Both the position numbers and the translations under genes were made by a program. A model generated the notes under the pieces. It worked only from the letters and a program-made list of their open reading frames with translations, did no database searches and was not told the DNA's origin. From assembly GCA_017255395.1 (NCBI GenBank), contig JAFKDC010000023.1:42999-106998 (forward strand): a stretch of 64,000 bases of DNA, read 5' to 3'. Each line of letters begins with the position of its first letter. The first letter of the stretch is position 1. This document shows, piece after piece, positions 19,138 to 28,086 of the stretch. This DNA comes from Enemella evansiae. Lineage in GTDB: Bacteria > Pseudomonadota > Alphaproteobacteria > Rhodobacterales > Rhodobacteraceae.

Positions 19138-20220
19138 CTACAGAAGATGGCCGGACTTCTTCGCCTTCACCGCAAGGTAACGCGCGTTCTGCGGCGTCTC
19201 GCCCACCTTCAACGGCACACGTTCGGCCACGGCGATGCCGGACCGTTCCATCATGGCGATCTTGGCGGGGTTGTTGGTCAGCAGCCGCACCGAGGAGAAA
19301 CCCAGCGCCTGAAGCATCTGCGCGCCAAGGCGGAAGTCGCGTTCGTCGTCCTCGAAGCCCAGCCGGTGGTTGGCCTCGACCGTGTCGAAACCCTGATCCT
19401 GCAGCGCATAGGCGCGCATCTTGTTGGCCAGACCGATGCCACGGCCTTCCTGTTGCAGGTACAGAAGCACGCCCGCCCCCTCCTGCCCCATCTGCGCCAG
19501 CGCCGCGTTCAGCTGCGGGCCGCAGTCGCATTTCAGCGAGCCCAGCAAATCGCCGGTGAAACAGGCCGAATGCAGCCGCGCCAGCACCGGGGCCGCGCGA
19601 TCCGGGCGGCCGATCTCGATGGCGTAATGCTCTTCCGATCCGTCCTCAGGGCGCCAGATATGCAGCCGCGCGTTTTCCGCCGCGCGCAGCGGCACCCGCG
19701 CCGCGATGACATGGCCCAGATGCGGCAGCGCCTCCATGACGGTCGCGGCCTCCCGTGCCGGGACGCGGACCAGCCCCTCCAGCGCGCCCAGCCCCGGCGC
19801 CACCGGAACCACCAGCGCGGCGGGCAGCAGCCGCGCCGCCTTGCACAGGCGCACCGCCAGCCGTTGCAGCGCGGCAGAGCCGCCGCGCCGGGTTTCCAGC
19901 GGGCCTTTCATCGGGCGATCCATGTCGTCCGCCGGGTCCGCCACATCGGTCAGCCAGTCCAGCCCCGCGCCATCGGGCACCACCACCCGCGCCACGTCGC
20001 CGTCATAGGCCCGCGCTTTCAGCGTTTCGGCCCGGCGCGCCGTCAGCACGAGGTCCGGCGCCCCCAGCGCCCGCAGCGCCTCCAGCCGCCCGGCGCCCAG
20101 CGTTTCCACCGCGGCGCAGATCACCGCGCCCTCGGCACCCTCCAGCACCACCGGCACACCCATGCGCAGATCGCCGCGCGCCCGCGCCAGTACCTCGTTC
20201 AGATCCGGTCCAAGGGCCAT
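19138..20220 (-). CDS. ribA: GTP cyclohydrolase II (with degenerate N-terminal domain)
   Basis: 360 residues from the ATG at 20220, chosen for the strong AGGAGG upstream. The C-terminal half (about 170-360) is a full GTP cyclohydrolase II: zinc site in [36 protein letters not shown], and [10 protein letters not shown]. It opens the imidazole ring of GTP to start riboflavin synthesis. The N-terminal 160 residues occupy the place of the DHBP synthase domain of RibBA, but I do not see its acidic metal-binding motifs, so that domain is probably inactive. It is divergent from the response regulator gene. Confidence 0.9.
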   Translation of the reverse strand: MALGPDLNEVLARARGDLRMGVPVVLEGAEGAVICAAVETLGAGRLEALRALGAPDLVLTARRAETLKARAYDGDVARVVVPDGAGLDWLTDVADPADDMDRPMKGPLETRRGGSAALQRLAVRLCKAARLLPAALVVPVAPGLGALEGLVRVPAREAATVMEALPHLGHVIAARVPLRAAENARLHIWRPEDGSEEHYAIEIGRPDRAAPVLARLHSACFTGDLLGSLKCDCGPQLNAALAQMGQEGAGVLLYLQQEGRGIGLANKMRAYALQDQGFDTVEANHRLGFEDDERDFRLGAQMLQALGFSSVRLLTNNPAKIAMMERSGIAVAERVPLKVGETPQNARYLAVKAKKSGHLL

Positions 20221-20365
20221 GACGCCTCCTGCGCCGCGCCAGACGCGCGGTTCCTGTAACATTCGCGCGATGCGGACACGTCCGCGTGATCGCTTGCAGC
20301 AATACTTGCCGGGCCTCCGTCATGTCCACATCTCACGGAAAAGGCAACACGACGGAGGCCCCGCC

Positions 20366-21052
20366 ATGGCGCAACTGAGAAACATCCTGCTGGTCGACGA
20401 CGACGAGGACCTGCGCGAGGCGCTGGCCGAACAGCTTGTCATGACTGAGGATTTCGAGGTCTTCGAGGCGGACAGCGGCGCCACCGCCATGGCCCGCGCC
20501 AAGGAGCAGGTCTACGACCTGATCATCCTCGACGTCGGCCTGCCCGACACCGATGGGCGCGAGCTGTGCCGCCTGATGCGCAAGCAGGGGATCAAGTCGC
20601 CCATCGTCATGCTGACCGGCCACGACAGCGACGCCGACACCATCCTCGGCCTCGACGCGGGTGCAAACGACTACGTGACCAAGCCCTTCCGCTTTCCCGT
20701 CCTGCTGGCCCGCATCCGCGCCCAGCTGCGCCAGCACGAACAGTCCGAGGACGCAGTCTTCAACGTCGGACCCTATACCTTCAAGCCCGCCATGAAGATG
20801 CTGGAGACCGAGGACAACAAGAAGATCCGCCTGACCGAGAAAGAGACGAACATCCTTAAGTTCCTCTACCGCTCGACCGAGGGCGTGGTGCCGCGCGACA
20901 CCCTGCTGCATGAGGTCTGGGGCTACAACGCGGGCGTCACCACGCACACGCTGGAAACGCATATCTACCGCCTGCGCCAGAAGATCGAACCCGATCCCTC
21001 GAACGCGCGGCTTCTGGTAACCGAATCGGGCGGCTACCGGCTGGTTTCTTGA
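20366..21052 (+). CDS. OmpR-family response regulator (CenR-like)
   Basis: 228 residues from the ATG at 20366 with GGAGG upstream. The receiver domain is at 1-118 (DDDED pocket, phospho-Asp in LIILDVGLPDTDG, Lys in DYVTKPFRF). The winged helix at about 130-228 ends THTLETHIYRLRQKIEPD and SGGYRLVS. The sequence strongly recalls CenR, the cell-envelope regulator of Caulobacter and Rhodobacter, known to be essential there; I base this on memory of that family, not on a search. No kinase is adjacent. A structured region and strong terminator follow 185 bases downstream. Confidence 0.88.
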   Translation: MAQLRNILLVDDDEDLREALAEQLVMTEDFEVFEADSGATAMARAKEQVYDLIILDVGLPDTDGRELCRLMRKQGIKSPIVMLTGHDSDADTILGLDAGANDYVTKPFRFPVLLARIRAQLRQHEQSEDAVFNVGPYTFKPAMKMLETEDNKKIRLTEKETNILKFLYRSTEGVVPRDTLLHEVWGYNAGVTTHTLETHIYRLRQKIEPDPSNARLLVTESGGYRLVS

Positions 21053-21177
21053 CAGATCAATCCAAAGGTGCGCAAAGTTAAAAAATACAACTCAAACGGG
21101 AATGACGGCCAGACCCAAGCCAAATGTCGCAGAGATTTTTGGCAGCGCATAATGTAGTATAAAACAATCATCTTCAG

Positions 21178-21264
21178 GATGATCCACGGGTTCCCGTCGC
21201 ATATGCGGGTCATCATATGCACCTCCCTGTTGGACCTGGCCGGGCGTCTCGCCCGGCCTTTTTT
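21178..21264 (+). ncRNA. Candidate small RNA downstream of the CenR-like gene
   Basis: An 8-bp outer stem (GATGATCC 21178-21185 with GGGTCATC 21207-21214, one G-U) encloses the inverted repeat ACGGGTTCCCGT. An unpaired ACCTCCC at 21221-21227, complementary to Shine-Dalgarno sequences, follows. A GGCCGGGC/GCCCGGCC hairpin (21238-21258) with TTTTTT then ends it. This is the layout of a trans-acting sRNA. It could instead be a processed 3' UTR of the regulator mRNA. The 5' end is not defined; AT-rich DNA at 21139-21163 could hold a promoter. Confidence 0.4.
21238..21264 (+). terminator. Strong Rho-independent terminator
   Basis: Perfect 8-bp stem GGCCGGGC (21238-21245) / GCCCGGCC (21251-21258), 5-base loop, then six T. 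It ends either the CenR-like transcript or a separate small RNA. Confidence 0.9.
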
Positions 21265-21311
21265 GTGGTCGGGGCACGGTATTGTCGTACGGCACGTCCC
21301 CCGGCGGCGCT

Positions 21312-21665
21312 TCATCCGTCGCGATTGTCCAGATAGTGGCGCACCGCGTCGCCCACGTGGCGGAACCGGTCGCCGCCAAGATGCTTCCCGCCGTACCAGC
21401 GGGTGACGACGACGATCTCGTTGAGGATCTCTTCGCGCTCCAGCATCCGCAGGATGACCTGCGCGGCGCCGCTTTCGCCGTCGTCGTTGCGCAGCGGGCC
21501 GTCGTCGGTCAGGCAGGCCCATGTGTTGTGCGTGGCCTTGGCGAACTTCTTGCGCCGCTTCAGTTCCTTGAGAAAGGCCGCCGCCTCTTCGGCGTTGCGG
21601 CAGGCCCCGCCCGATACCGCGTATCGGGACCCGCGGTCGCGGATGATGCTGTCAAAAACCTGCAT
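21312..21665 (-). CDS. IMPACT/YigZ family protein
   Basis: 117 residues from the ATG at 21665. The UPF0029/IMPACT core is clear: AKATHNTWACL, NDDGESGAAQVILRMLE and VVVTRWYGGKHLGGDRF. Eukaryotic IMPACT regulates the GCN2 kinase; bacterial YigZ is a ribosome-linked protein of unclear role. No good ribosome-binding site is visible. An earlier ATG at 21758 sits inside the CATG shared with the start of the divergent NTF2-like gene and would add low-complexity residues, so I prefer the shorter form, which begins at the family's MQVFDSIIRDRGS. Confidence 0.8.
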   Translation of the reverse strand: MQVFDSIIRDRGSRYAVSGGACRNAEEAAAFLKELKRRKKFAKATHNTWACLTDDGPLRNDDGESGAAQVILRMLEREEILNEIVVVTRWYGGKHLGGDRFRHVGDAVRHYLDNRDG

Positions 21666-21756
21666 GAGAGCGGGGTAGTCCGCCTGTGACGCCAGCGCAA
21701 GACGGCGGCGGAAACCGCCGCCCCGCTGGCGCGTTACCCGGCTGAAAGGAAACGCC

Positions 21757-22173
21757 ATGACAACCACATTCGAAGTCCAGACTTTCACCGAATTCATGAA
21801 AGCGCGCGAGGACGCGGCCCGCGCCTATGTCACCGGGCGCCCGGATCTTGTGCTGGATCTCTCGGCCACCTCCGGCCCGGCCAGCTTCTTCGACCCTTCG
21901 GGCCGGGTCGTGACCGGCGCCGATGCGGTGAACAAGGCCAATCGCGACGGCGCCCGCAGCTTCGGCCCCGGCGGCAAGACATTCTTCGAGGTCCTCGATC
22001 AGGGCGAGGCCGACGGTATGGCCTACTGGTCCGGCTATCAGGTGGCCGAGGTCATGCTGGACGGTGCGACAGAGCCGCAGGCGATGCGCCTTAGGATCAC
22101 CGAGATCTTCCGCGCGGGAGAGGACGGCTGGAAGATGATCCACCGCCATGCCAGCCCGGCGGCGGAGGGCTAG
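21757..22173 (+). CDS. NTF2-like / DUF4440 family protein
   Basis: 138 residues, AAGGAAA before the ATG. It has the compact SnoaL/NTF2 cone fold pattern: an N-terminal helix (FTEFMKAREDAARAYVTGRP), a VTGADAVNKANRDG turn and a final strand GWKMIHRHASP, as in DUF4440 ketosteroid-isomerase-like proteins. These bind or isomerise small hydrophobic molecules, but most bacterial members are uncharacterised. No signal peptide. It is divergent from the IMPACT-family gene and followed by a long gene-free stretch. Confidence 0.75.
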   Translation: MTTTFEVQTFTEFMKAREDAARAYVTGRPDLVLDLSATSGPASFFDPSGRVVTGADAVNKANRDGARSFGPGGKTFFEVLDQGEADGMAYWSGYQVAEVMLDGATEPQAMRLRITEIFRAGEDGWKMIHRHASPAAEG

Positions 22174-22602
22174 ACGGCGCAGCCGCCCCGGGGCGGCTGC
22201 CGTCCGAGGCCAAAGCGCGGACCCGCACCGCTGCCCCGCCGTCCTGTCAGAAGAAGGCAGCCCGTTCACCGCTGGCGGCTGGCGCGAAAGCGACGCGCGC
22301 CAGCCCTGCGCCACCGCTGTCCAGCACGCTTCGTCCACCCGTCGGGCGCCCCCGGAAGGGCCCTTTCGCGCCCTGACAGTCGCGCTCCGTGACGAGGACA
22401 AGTCGGGCCCTGGCTGGATTGCCAGGGCCCTTGCCGTGCATCCCGTGAGTGTTCGAAGGGGTAGCGACCAATGTGCCGCCTTCTGACAGGTTCACCTTAG
22501 GCCGCAATCGGTAAAGATACCGTCAATCGCGCCTGGGGCTCTAACGCTGCGTCACGAATCGCCGCGCAGCGCGACCCGCCACCGCCACAGCGGCCATCAG
22601 AC
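22174..22602. other. Gene-free stretch between the NTF2-like gene and the pnp terminator
   Basis: About 430 bases. Open frames here have no homology I recognise. The only clear structure is a perfect 10-bp hairpin, GGGCCCTGGC (22405-22414) / GCCAGGGCCC (22421-22430), with a 6-base loop and no strong T-tract on either strand. It could be part of a small RNA or a transcript end. Confidence 0.5.
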
Positions 22603-22634
22603 GAAAAAACGCCCCGCAGTCTCCTGCGGGGCGT
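22603..22634 (-). terminator. pnp terminator
   Basis: On the minus strand, a 12-bp perfect stem AACGCCCCGCAG/CTGCGGGGCGTT with a 4-base loop, running into TTTTTT. It lies 32 bases past the pnp stop. Confidence 0.92.
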
Positions 22635-22665
22635 TCTGATCGCTCGAAGGCTTGGCGCCCGCCGA

Positions 22666-24807
22666 TTACTCGGCGGTCTCTTCCTTCGCCTCTTTTTCCA
22701 GTTCCTTGCCGGTCTCCTGATCGACCATCTTCATCGCAAGGCGCACCTTGCCACGGTCGTCGAAGCCCAGAAGCTTCACGTAGACTTCCTGGCCTTCCTT
22801 CAGCACGTCCGAGGGGTGATTCAGGCGGCGGTTCTCGATCTGGGAAACGTGCACGAGGCCGTCACGCTTGCCGAAGAAGTTCACGAAGGCGCCGAAGTCG
22901 ACGATCTTCACGACCTTGCCCTTGTAGACCTGACCCTCTTCCGGCTCTGCCACGATCGAATAGATCATGTCGTAGGCCTTCTTGATGGACTCACCGTCCG
23001 GCGAGGCGATCTTGATGATGCCGTCGTCGTTGATGTCCACCTTGGCACCCGAAACCTCGACGATCTCGCGGATCACCTTGCCGCCCGAACCGATCACTTC
23101 GCGGATCTTGTCGGTCGGCACCTGCATGGTCTCGATGCGCGGGGCGTGCTGGCTGAACTCACCGGCGGACGACAGGGCCTTGTCCATCTCGCCAAGGATC
23201 TGCATCCGGCCTTCCTTGGCCTGCGCCAGAGCGGTCTTCATGATCTCGGGCGTGATACCCGCGACCTTGATGTCCATCTGCAGCGAGGTGATGCCCTGTG
23301 CCGTACCCGCGACCTTGAAGTCCATGTCGCCGAGGTGATCCTCGTCGCCGAGGATGTCGGTCAGGACCGCATAGTCACCGTCGTCTTCCAGCACCAGACC
23401 CATGGCCACACCGGCCACAGCCGCCTTCAGCGGAACGCCTGCGTCCATCATCGACAGCGAGCCGCCGCAGACGGATGCCATCGACGAAGAGCCGTTGGAT
23501 TCGGTGATCTCGGAGACCAGACGGATGGTGTAGGGGAAATCGGTCGAGGCCGGCAGAACCGCCTGCAGGGCGCGCCATGCCAGCTTGCCGTGGCCGATTT
23601 CGCGACGGCCCGGGGACCCCACGCGACCCACTTCACCGACCGAATAGGGCGGGAAGTTGTAGTGCAGCATGAAGTTGGATTTGAAGTTGCCGTGCAGCGC
23701 GTCGATGAACTGTTCGTCGTCGCCGGTGCCCAGCGTGGTCACGACCAGACCCTGCGTTTCACCACGGGTGAACAGCGCCGAGCCGTGCGTGCGCGGCAGC
23801 AGGCCGGTTTCGCAGACGATCGGGCGGACCTGATCCAGCGCGCGGCCGTCGATGCGGCGTTTGTTCTTCACCACGTCAGAGCGCAGCACCACCGATTCCA
23901 GCTTCTTCAGGGCGGACCCGAGGTTCGCATCCTCAAGCTGCTCTTCCGAAAGCGTGGCCTTGATCTCTTCCTTGGCGGCAGAGACGGCGGCGACGCGTTC
24001 CTGCTTGTCGGTGATCGCGTAGGCGGCCTTCATCTTGGCTTCGCCCGCGGCCTTCACGGCCTCGTAGAGCGCCGAGTAGTCCGGGGGGGTGAAGTCGAAG
24101 GGCTCTTTCGCGGCTTCTTCGGCCAGTTCGATGATCGTGTCGATCACCGGCTGGATCTGCTCGTGCGCGAACATCACCGCGCCCAGCATCTCGTCCTCGG
24201 TCAGCTCGTAGGCCTCCGATTCCACCATCATGACGGCGTCCTTGGTGCCGGCCACGACGAGGTCGAGACGCTGCTCGGGGTTGTTGCGCAGCCCCTGCAT
24301 GTCGTCGACGGTCGGGTTCAGCACGTATTCGCCATCCTCGAAGCCGACGCGCGCACCGGCGATGGGGCCCATGAAGGGCGCGCCGGAAATGGTCAGCGCC
24401 GCCGAGGCCGCGATCATCGCGACGATGTCGGGATCGTTGACAAGGTCATGGCTCAGCACGGTGCACATCACCAGCACTTCGTTCTTGAAGCCGGGGACGA
24501 AGAGCGGACGGATCGGACGGTCGATCAGGCGCGCGGTCAGCGTTTCCTTCTCGGTCGGACGGGCCTCGCGCTTGAAGAAGCCGCCGGGCACCTTGCCCGC
24601 GGCATAGTATTTTTCCTGGTAATGGACGGTCAGCGGGAAGAAGTCCTGGCCTTCTTTCTGCTGTTTCGCGAAAGTCACGTTGGCCATGACGGAGGTCTCG
24701 CCCAGCGTGGCGATGACGGTGCCGTCGGCCTGACGGGCGATCTTGCCCGTTTCCAGCGTCAGCGTCTCTTCGCCCCACTGGAGTGTCTTTTTCACTTCTT
24801 TGAACAT
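22666..24807 (-). CDS. pnp: Polynucleotide phosphorylase
   Basis: 713 residues from the ATG at 24807 ([12 protein letters not shown]), the usual length. It degrades RNA 3'-to-5' using phosphate, as part of the degradosome. The two RNase PH domains are at about 10-220 and 320-540 ([14 protein letters not shown]; the active-site region is [17 protein letters not shown] and [19 protein letters not shown]). KH follows at about 560-615 ([14 protein letters not shown]) and S1 at about 625-695. The ribosome-binding site is AGAGGATAT. In many proteobacteria rpsO lies just upstream, but here the neighbour on that side is a nitroreductase on the other strand. A strong terminator follows. Confidence 0.97.
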   Translation of the reverse strand: MFKEVKKTLQWGEETLTLETGKIARQADGTVIATLGETSVMANVTFAKQQKEGQDFFPLTVHYQEKYYAAGKVPGGFFKREARPTEKETLTARLIDRPIRPLFVPGFKNEVLVMCTVLSHDLVNDPDIVAMIAASAALTISGAPFMGPIAGARVGFEDGEYVLNPTVDDMQGLRNNPEQRLDLVVAGTKDAVMMVESEAYELTEDEMLGAVMFAHEQIQPVIDTIIELAEEAAKEPFDFTPPDYSALYEAVKAAGEAKMKAAYAITDKQERVAAVSAAKEEIKATLSEEQLEDANLGSALKKLESVVLRSDVVKNKRRIDGRALDQVRPIVCETGLLPRTHGSALFTRGETQGLVVTTLGTGDDEQFIDALHGNFKSNFMLHYNFPPYSVGEVGRVGSPGRREIGHGKLAWRALQAVLPASTDFPYTIRLVSEITESNGSSSMASVCGGSLSMMDAGVPLKAAVAGVAMGLVLEDDGDYAVLTDILGDEDHLGDMDFKVAGTAQGITSLQMDIKVAGITPEIMKTALAQAKEGRMQILGEMDKALSSAGEFSQHAPRIETMQVPTDKIREVIGSGGKVIREIVEVSGAKVDINDDGIIKIASPDGESIKKAYDMIYSIVAEPEEGQVYKGKVVKIVDFGAFVNFFGKRDGLVHVSQIENRRLNHPSDVLKEGQEVYVKLLGFDDRGKVRLAMKMVDQETGKELEKEAKEETAE

Positions 24808-25032
24808 CAGATATCCTCTTGGAGGCACTCCCGACCCCTGCCGGGTCCTCCGTTTCGATGACGGCCCCATTGCCGCCGACCCCTTTCATCATGTCATGCG
24901 CCGGGGCCATGGCGTCACGTCTCAGATGGGGGCGCCATACACATATTTCGACCACTTGGGAAGACTTGTCGCGGGGCGGTGCTTGACAGGCGGGGCCGGG
25001 CAGGCCGAAAAACCCGGGACAGAGGAGGGGTC

Positions 25033-25725
25033 ATGGTGGATCGCAAGGAGCTGACGTACCGGGCGCTGCCGCTGGCATCGCGCGGCGACTGGCCCGACAG
25101 CCGCGTACTGGCGGGCGCCGAAGGGTTTCGCGACCGGATGGCGAACCGCCGCACGGTGCGCGATTTCGACAGGCGGCCGGTGCCACGCGCCGCGATAGAG
25201 GCCTGCATCCGGGCCGCGGGCAATGCGCCCTCGGGCGCCAACCACCAGCCATGGCACTTCGTCGCGGTCTCTGCCCCCGCGCTGAAGGCGCGGATCCGCG
25301 CGGGCGCCGAAGAGGAAGAGGCGCGCTTCTACGAGGGCGCGGCGGGCGATGCCTGGCTGAAGGCGCTGGAGCCCATCGGCACCGGCCCGGTGAAGCCGCA
25401 CCTCGAAGAGGCGCCATGGCTGATCGTGATCTTCGCCCAGCGCTACGGGCAGTTCGCGGACGGCACGCGCTACAAGCATTATTACGTGCCCGAGAGCGTG
25501 GGCATCGCCACCGGCTTTCTGATCGCCGCCCTGCACGAGGCGGGGCTGTCGAGCCTGACCCACACGCCGAACCCCATGCGCTTCCTCAACGGGCTGCTCG
25601 GGCGGCCCGAGGCGGAAAAGCCGGTGATGATCCTCGCCACTGGCCACGCGGCACCGGGCGCCACCGTGCCCCGGGCCGCCACGCTGAAGAAGCCGCTGGA
25701 GGAAATCCTGACCGTCCGGGACTGA
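25033..25725 (+). CDS. Nitroreductase-family flavoprotein (iodotyrosine-dehalogenase-like)
   Basis: 230 residues from the ATG at 25033 with GAGGAGGGG upstream. It is an FMN-binding nitroreductase fold: MANRRTVRDFDRRPVP, NAPSGANHQPWHFVAV, and the late GFLIAALHEAGLSSLTHTPN. The spacing and the YKHYYVPESVGIATGFL segment resemble the subgroup containing iodotyrosine deiodinase and related NADH:FMN enzymes. In bacteria these may reduce halogenated or nitro-aromatic compounds; the substrate here is unknown. It is transcribed alone, divergent from pnp, and an 11-bp GC hairpin follows 48 bases after the stop. Confidence 0.85.
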   Translation: MVDRKELTYRALPLASRGDWPDSRVLAGAEGFRDRMANRRTVRDFDRRPVPRAAIEACIRAAGNAPSGANHQPWHFVAVSAPALKARIRAGAEEEEARFYEGAAGDAWLKALEPIGTGPVKPHLEEAPWLIVIFAQRYGQFADGTRYKHYYVPESVGIATGFLIAALHEAGLSSLTHTPNPMRFLNGLLGRPEAEKPVMILATGHAAPGATVPRAATLKKPLEEILTVRD

Positions 25726-25773
25726 AGCTGCGGCAGGCAGAGGAATTGCGCCGCGCTGCGCGCGTCGCCCGGG

Positions 25774-25800
25774 GGCGGCGCCCCTGCGGGGCGCCGCCTT
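25774..25800 (+). terminator. Likely terminator of the nitroreductase gene
   Basis: Perfect 11-bp stem GGCGGCGCCCC (25774-25784) / GGGGCGCCGCC (25788-25798), 3-base loop, followed by only TTG. Very stable, with a weak T-tract. Confidence 0.6.
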
Positions 25801-25825
25801 GCCGCCCTGTCGGCGTGTTTGATGT

Positions 25826-25960
25826 GATCTGGCGGCGGGTCTGGTAGGGTCCGTTGGCGGGTCTGGCCCGATCCGGCGCGGCCCTCGCAAGATATGCCGG
25901 TGGGTCCGGCACGATCTGCCGGTGGACCGCGCCGATGCTGGCGGGAGGCCGGGATAGACT
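25826..25960. repeat. Degenerate tandem GC repeats
   Basis: Five or so imperfect units resembling GATCTGCCGGTGGGTCCGG start at about 25826, 25852, 25891, 25913 and 25934. They lie in the 450-base gap between the nitroreductase and antiporter genes. No coding sense is apparent on either strand. Confidence 0.4.
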
Positions 25961-25993
25961 CGCTGGTGGGCAGTGCCTGACGTGGCGGGCGGT

Positions 25994-26052
25994 CCCGGGG
26001 CTCTGCCCCCGGCCTGCGGCCTCCCCCGAGGTACTTGGAAGACCAAAGAAGC
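25994..26052 (+). repeat. Dispersed 3'-end repeat, copy D
   Basis: CGGGGCTCTGCCCCCGG hairpin, then a GC-rich spacer and the tail CCGAGGTACTTGGAAGACC then AAAGAAGC. Same orientation as the flanking plus-strand genes. The tail is the same as in copy F. Confidence 0.75.
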
Positions 26053-26175
26053 AAAGGGGGGCCGCCGCCTCGTCACGATGGCGGGTGAAAGCGGTCCATG
26101 CGGCGCAGATTTGGGGCTGCTTTGGGGATGAACCGTGCTAGGGGGGGCGGAAAACACGCGGATTTCGGAACGGAC

Positions 26176-27435
26176 ATGAATTTTCTTCAAATTGCCTCGC
26201 TGCTTATCGTGCTGGCTGGTGCCTTCGGTGCGATCAACTATTTCGTCTTCAAGCTACCCTCGGCCATCGGCATCCTCGTGGTGGCCCTGCTGGCATCCAT
26301 CGCGGCGCTGGTCATAGACGCCTCGGTGCCCTCCCTGACCCTGGCAGAGGACCTGCGGGCCCTTGTCCTGGACATCGACTTTTCCGACGCTCTTCTGGAA
26401 GGCATGCTGGGGCTGTTGCTGTTTGCGGGGGCGCTGCACGTCAAGCTCTCGGACCTCAGGGCGGTCTGGCCGACCGTATTGCTGATGGCGACCATTGGCG
26501 TGGCCCTGTCCACCGCCGTCATCGGCTTCGGCTTTCACTGGCTGACCGGGGCGCCAATCCTGATCGCGCTGGTCTTCGGGGCGCTGATCTCTCCGACCGA
26601 CCCGGTGGCGGTCATGGGCGTGCTGAAAGAGGCCAACCTGCAAAAGTCTCTGGAAACGCAGGTCGCCGGGGAAAGCCTGTTCAACGACGGCGTGGGCTAC
26701 GTGGTGTTCCTCGTGCTGGTGGGGCTGGCCTTTCCGGCCGACCACGCGGCGCATGGCGGCGAAGGCGATCCGGCCATGGCCGCGGTGATGCTGTTCCTGC
26801 AGGAGGCGGCGGGCGGCGCGGCGCTGGGGCTGATCGCGGGCTGGCTGGTGTTCCGCGTCATGCGCCACATCGACGATTACGCGCTGGAGGTGCTGCTGAC
26901 GCTGGGGCTGGCCTTCGGCGGCTACGAGCTGGCGATCTGGCTGCATGTCTCGGCCCCCATCGCCGCCGTCTGCGCCGGGCTGCTGATCGGCGATATCGGA
27001 GCCAAGCACGGGATGTCCGAGGAGACCCGCGAATACGTCGACAAGTTCTGGGTGCTGGTGGACGAGATCCTGAACGCGGTGCTGTTCATGCTGATCGGGG
27101 TCGAGATCTTTGCCGTGCAACTGGAGGTCGATTACCTCTGGACCGGCGTGCTTTGTATCGCGCTGGCGCTGCTGGGGCGGCTGGCCGCCGTGGCGGTGCC
27201 GCTGGCCCTGTTGCGGCCTTTCCAGAGCTTCGCGCGGGGGGTTCTGCCGATCATGACCTGGGGCGGTCTGAAGGGCGGGATCTCGGTGGCGCTGGCGCTG
27301 TCGCTGCCCGAAAGCGAATGGAAGCCGCTGATCCTGACGGTGACCTATGTGATCGTGGTCTTCTCGATCATCGTGCAGGGGCTGACCATCGGGCGGCTGG
27401 CGAACCGGGTGGGCCGCGAGCCGGACCTCGTCTGA
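26176..27435 (+). CDS. CPA1-family Na+/H+ antiporter (NhaP-like)
   Basis: 419 residues from the ATG at 26176. About 12 hydrophobic segments span the protein. CPA1 landmarks are the acidic ion-binding motif LISPTDPVAVMGVLKE, GESLFNDGVGYVVFL, and MTWGGLKGGISVALALSLP near the C-terminus. It exchanges Na+ (or K+) for protons at the inner membrane for pH and salt homeostasis, as expected in a marine bacterium. The ribosome-binding site is weak (CGGAACGGAC). It is transcribed alone, and copy E of the dispersed repeat follows the stop. Confidence 0.92.
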   Translation: MNFLQIASLLIVLAGAFGAINYFVFKLPSAIGILVVALLASIAALVIDASVPSLTLAEDLRALVLDIDFSDALLEGMLGLLLFAGALHVKLSDLRAVWPTVLLMATIGVALSTAVIGFGFHWLTGAPILIALVFGALISPTDPVAVMGVLKEANLQKSLETQVAGESLFNDGVGYVVFLVLVGLAFPADHAAHGGEGDPAMAAVMLFLQEAAGGAALGLIAGWLVFRVMRHIDDYALEVLLTLGLAFGGYELAIWLHVSAPIAAVCAGLLIGDIGAKHGMSEETREYVDKFWVLVDEILNAVLFMLIGVEIFAVQLEVDYLWTGVLCIALALLGRLAAVAVPLALLRPFQSFARGVLPIMTWGGLKGGISVALALSLPESEWKPLILTVTYVIVVFSIIVQGLTIGRLANRVGREPDLV

Positions 27436-27468
27436 GGCGCGGCCCCGCGCGACGCTGGCGACACCGTG

Positions 27469-27521
27469 CCGGGGGCGGCTGCGGATGCCTCCGGCGGAGG
27501 GTATTTGGACCAAGAAGAAGC
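27469..27521 (+). repeat. Dispersed 3'-end repeat, copy E
   Basis: GCCGGGGGCGGC and a second short dyad, followed by the tail GGAGGGTATTTGGACCAAG then AAGAAGC. It starts 34 bases after the antiporter stop, in the same direction. Confidence 0.75.
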
Positions 27522-27642
27522 CCGGGGCCGGACGCGGGACAGGCGGCGGCCCCTGGAAGTCAGGGGCGGGCGCCGGGACCCGTTCATGGGCTGCGGGGCC
27601 GCCCGGGGCGCTGGCGCTCGGACGGGATCGGGGTCTTGCCGC

Positions 27643-27672
27643 TTGACAGCCGGCACCACGCGGGCCGATCCT
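27643..27672 (+). promoter_or_regulatory. Candidate promoter for the small lipoprotein
   Basis: A perfect TTGACA at 27643-27648 with GATCCT at about 18 bases spacing. The -10 match is weak. It lies about 57 bases before the lipoprotein ATG. Confidence 0.3.
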
Positions 27673-27728
27673 TGCGGCAGCCGGCCATGCAGAGCCGCCG
27701 GGAATGCGCAGCACGGGGGACACGGGCG

Positions 27729-27896
27729 ATGCACAGGGGTTTGACGATGGCGGCACTGGCCGCCGTGATGGCTGTGGCGGCCTGTGGCGGGCGCTCTCCG
27801 GTTTCCATCGCCGAGGCCTGCACCTCGGGCGCCACCTATCCCAAGTGCCAGAACGAGCGGCTGGTGCAGATCGCCCTCGAGGCCGCACAGCGCTGA
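27729..27896 (+). CDS. Very small lipoprotein
   Basis: 55 residues. A short N-terminal hydrophobic signal ends in the lipobox VAAC (Cys at residue 19), so the mature protein is about 37 residues, anchored to a membrane through its acylated Cys. The mature part (GGRSPVSIAEACTSGATYPK then CQNERLVQIALEAAQR) has two more Cys, possibly a disulfide. A later ATG at 27747 is also possible. I do not recognise the family. It stands alone between the antiporter and phoD genes. Confidence 0.6.
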   Translation: MHRGLTMAALAAVMAVAACGGRSPVSIAEACTSGATYPKCQNERLVQIALEAAQR

Positions 27897-28010
27897 GGCG
27901 CGGCCCGCGCGGCCTGTCGTGGGTCCACCGGGTGCCGTGATCCTGCCCCCTCTGGAGGGCCGCAGGACACACGCGTCATAGCTGTATTGTCACCGAAGTT
28001 TCTCCTGAGC

Positions 28011-28044
28011 GTCGCAAAAGCGACCCGCAATCGTTACGCGGGTC
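28011..28044 (+). promoter_or_regulatory. Overlapping hairpins in the phoD leader
   Basis: Two inverted repeats share bases: GTCGC/GCGAC (28011-28015 with 28020-28024) and GACCCGC/GCGGGTC (28022-28028 with 28038-28044). They cannot fully form together. They lie 40-75 bases before the phoD start. Possible leader control, untested. Confidence 0.35.
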
Positions 28045-28086
28045 ATCGATCCCTCCCGGCATCTCAGCCAGCAAGGAGGGTCTCCC

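Noticed and set aside
21034..21222. Minus-strand small open frame with a GGGAGG site before ATG at about 21220
   Set aside because: The apparent ribosome-binding site is simply the complement of the ACCTCCC in the candidate sRNA, and the frame runs into the end of the regulator gene. Translation looks unlike a protein family, so I prefer the RNA reading.
22148..22486. Plus-strand open frame after the NTF2-like gene
   Set aside because: It begins inside the NTF2-like gene in another frame, has no ribosome-binding site and a low-complexity translation.
27970..28000. Possible Pho box before phoD (GTCATA...TGTCAC)
   Set aside because: The two half-sites are 14 bases apart rather than the 11 of a Pho box, and the flanking bases do not match.
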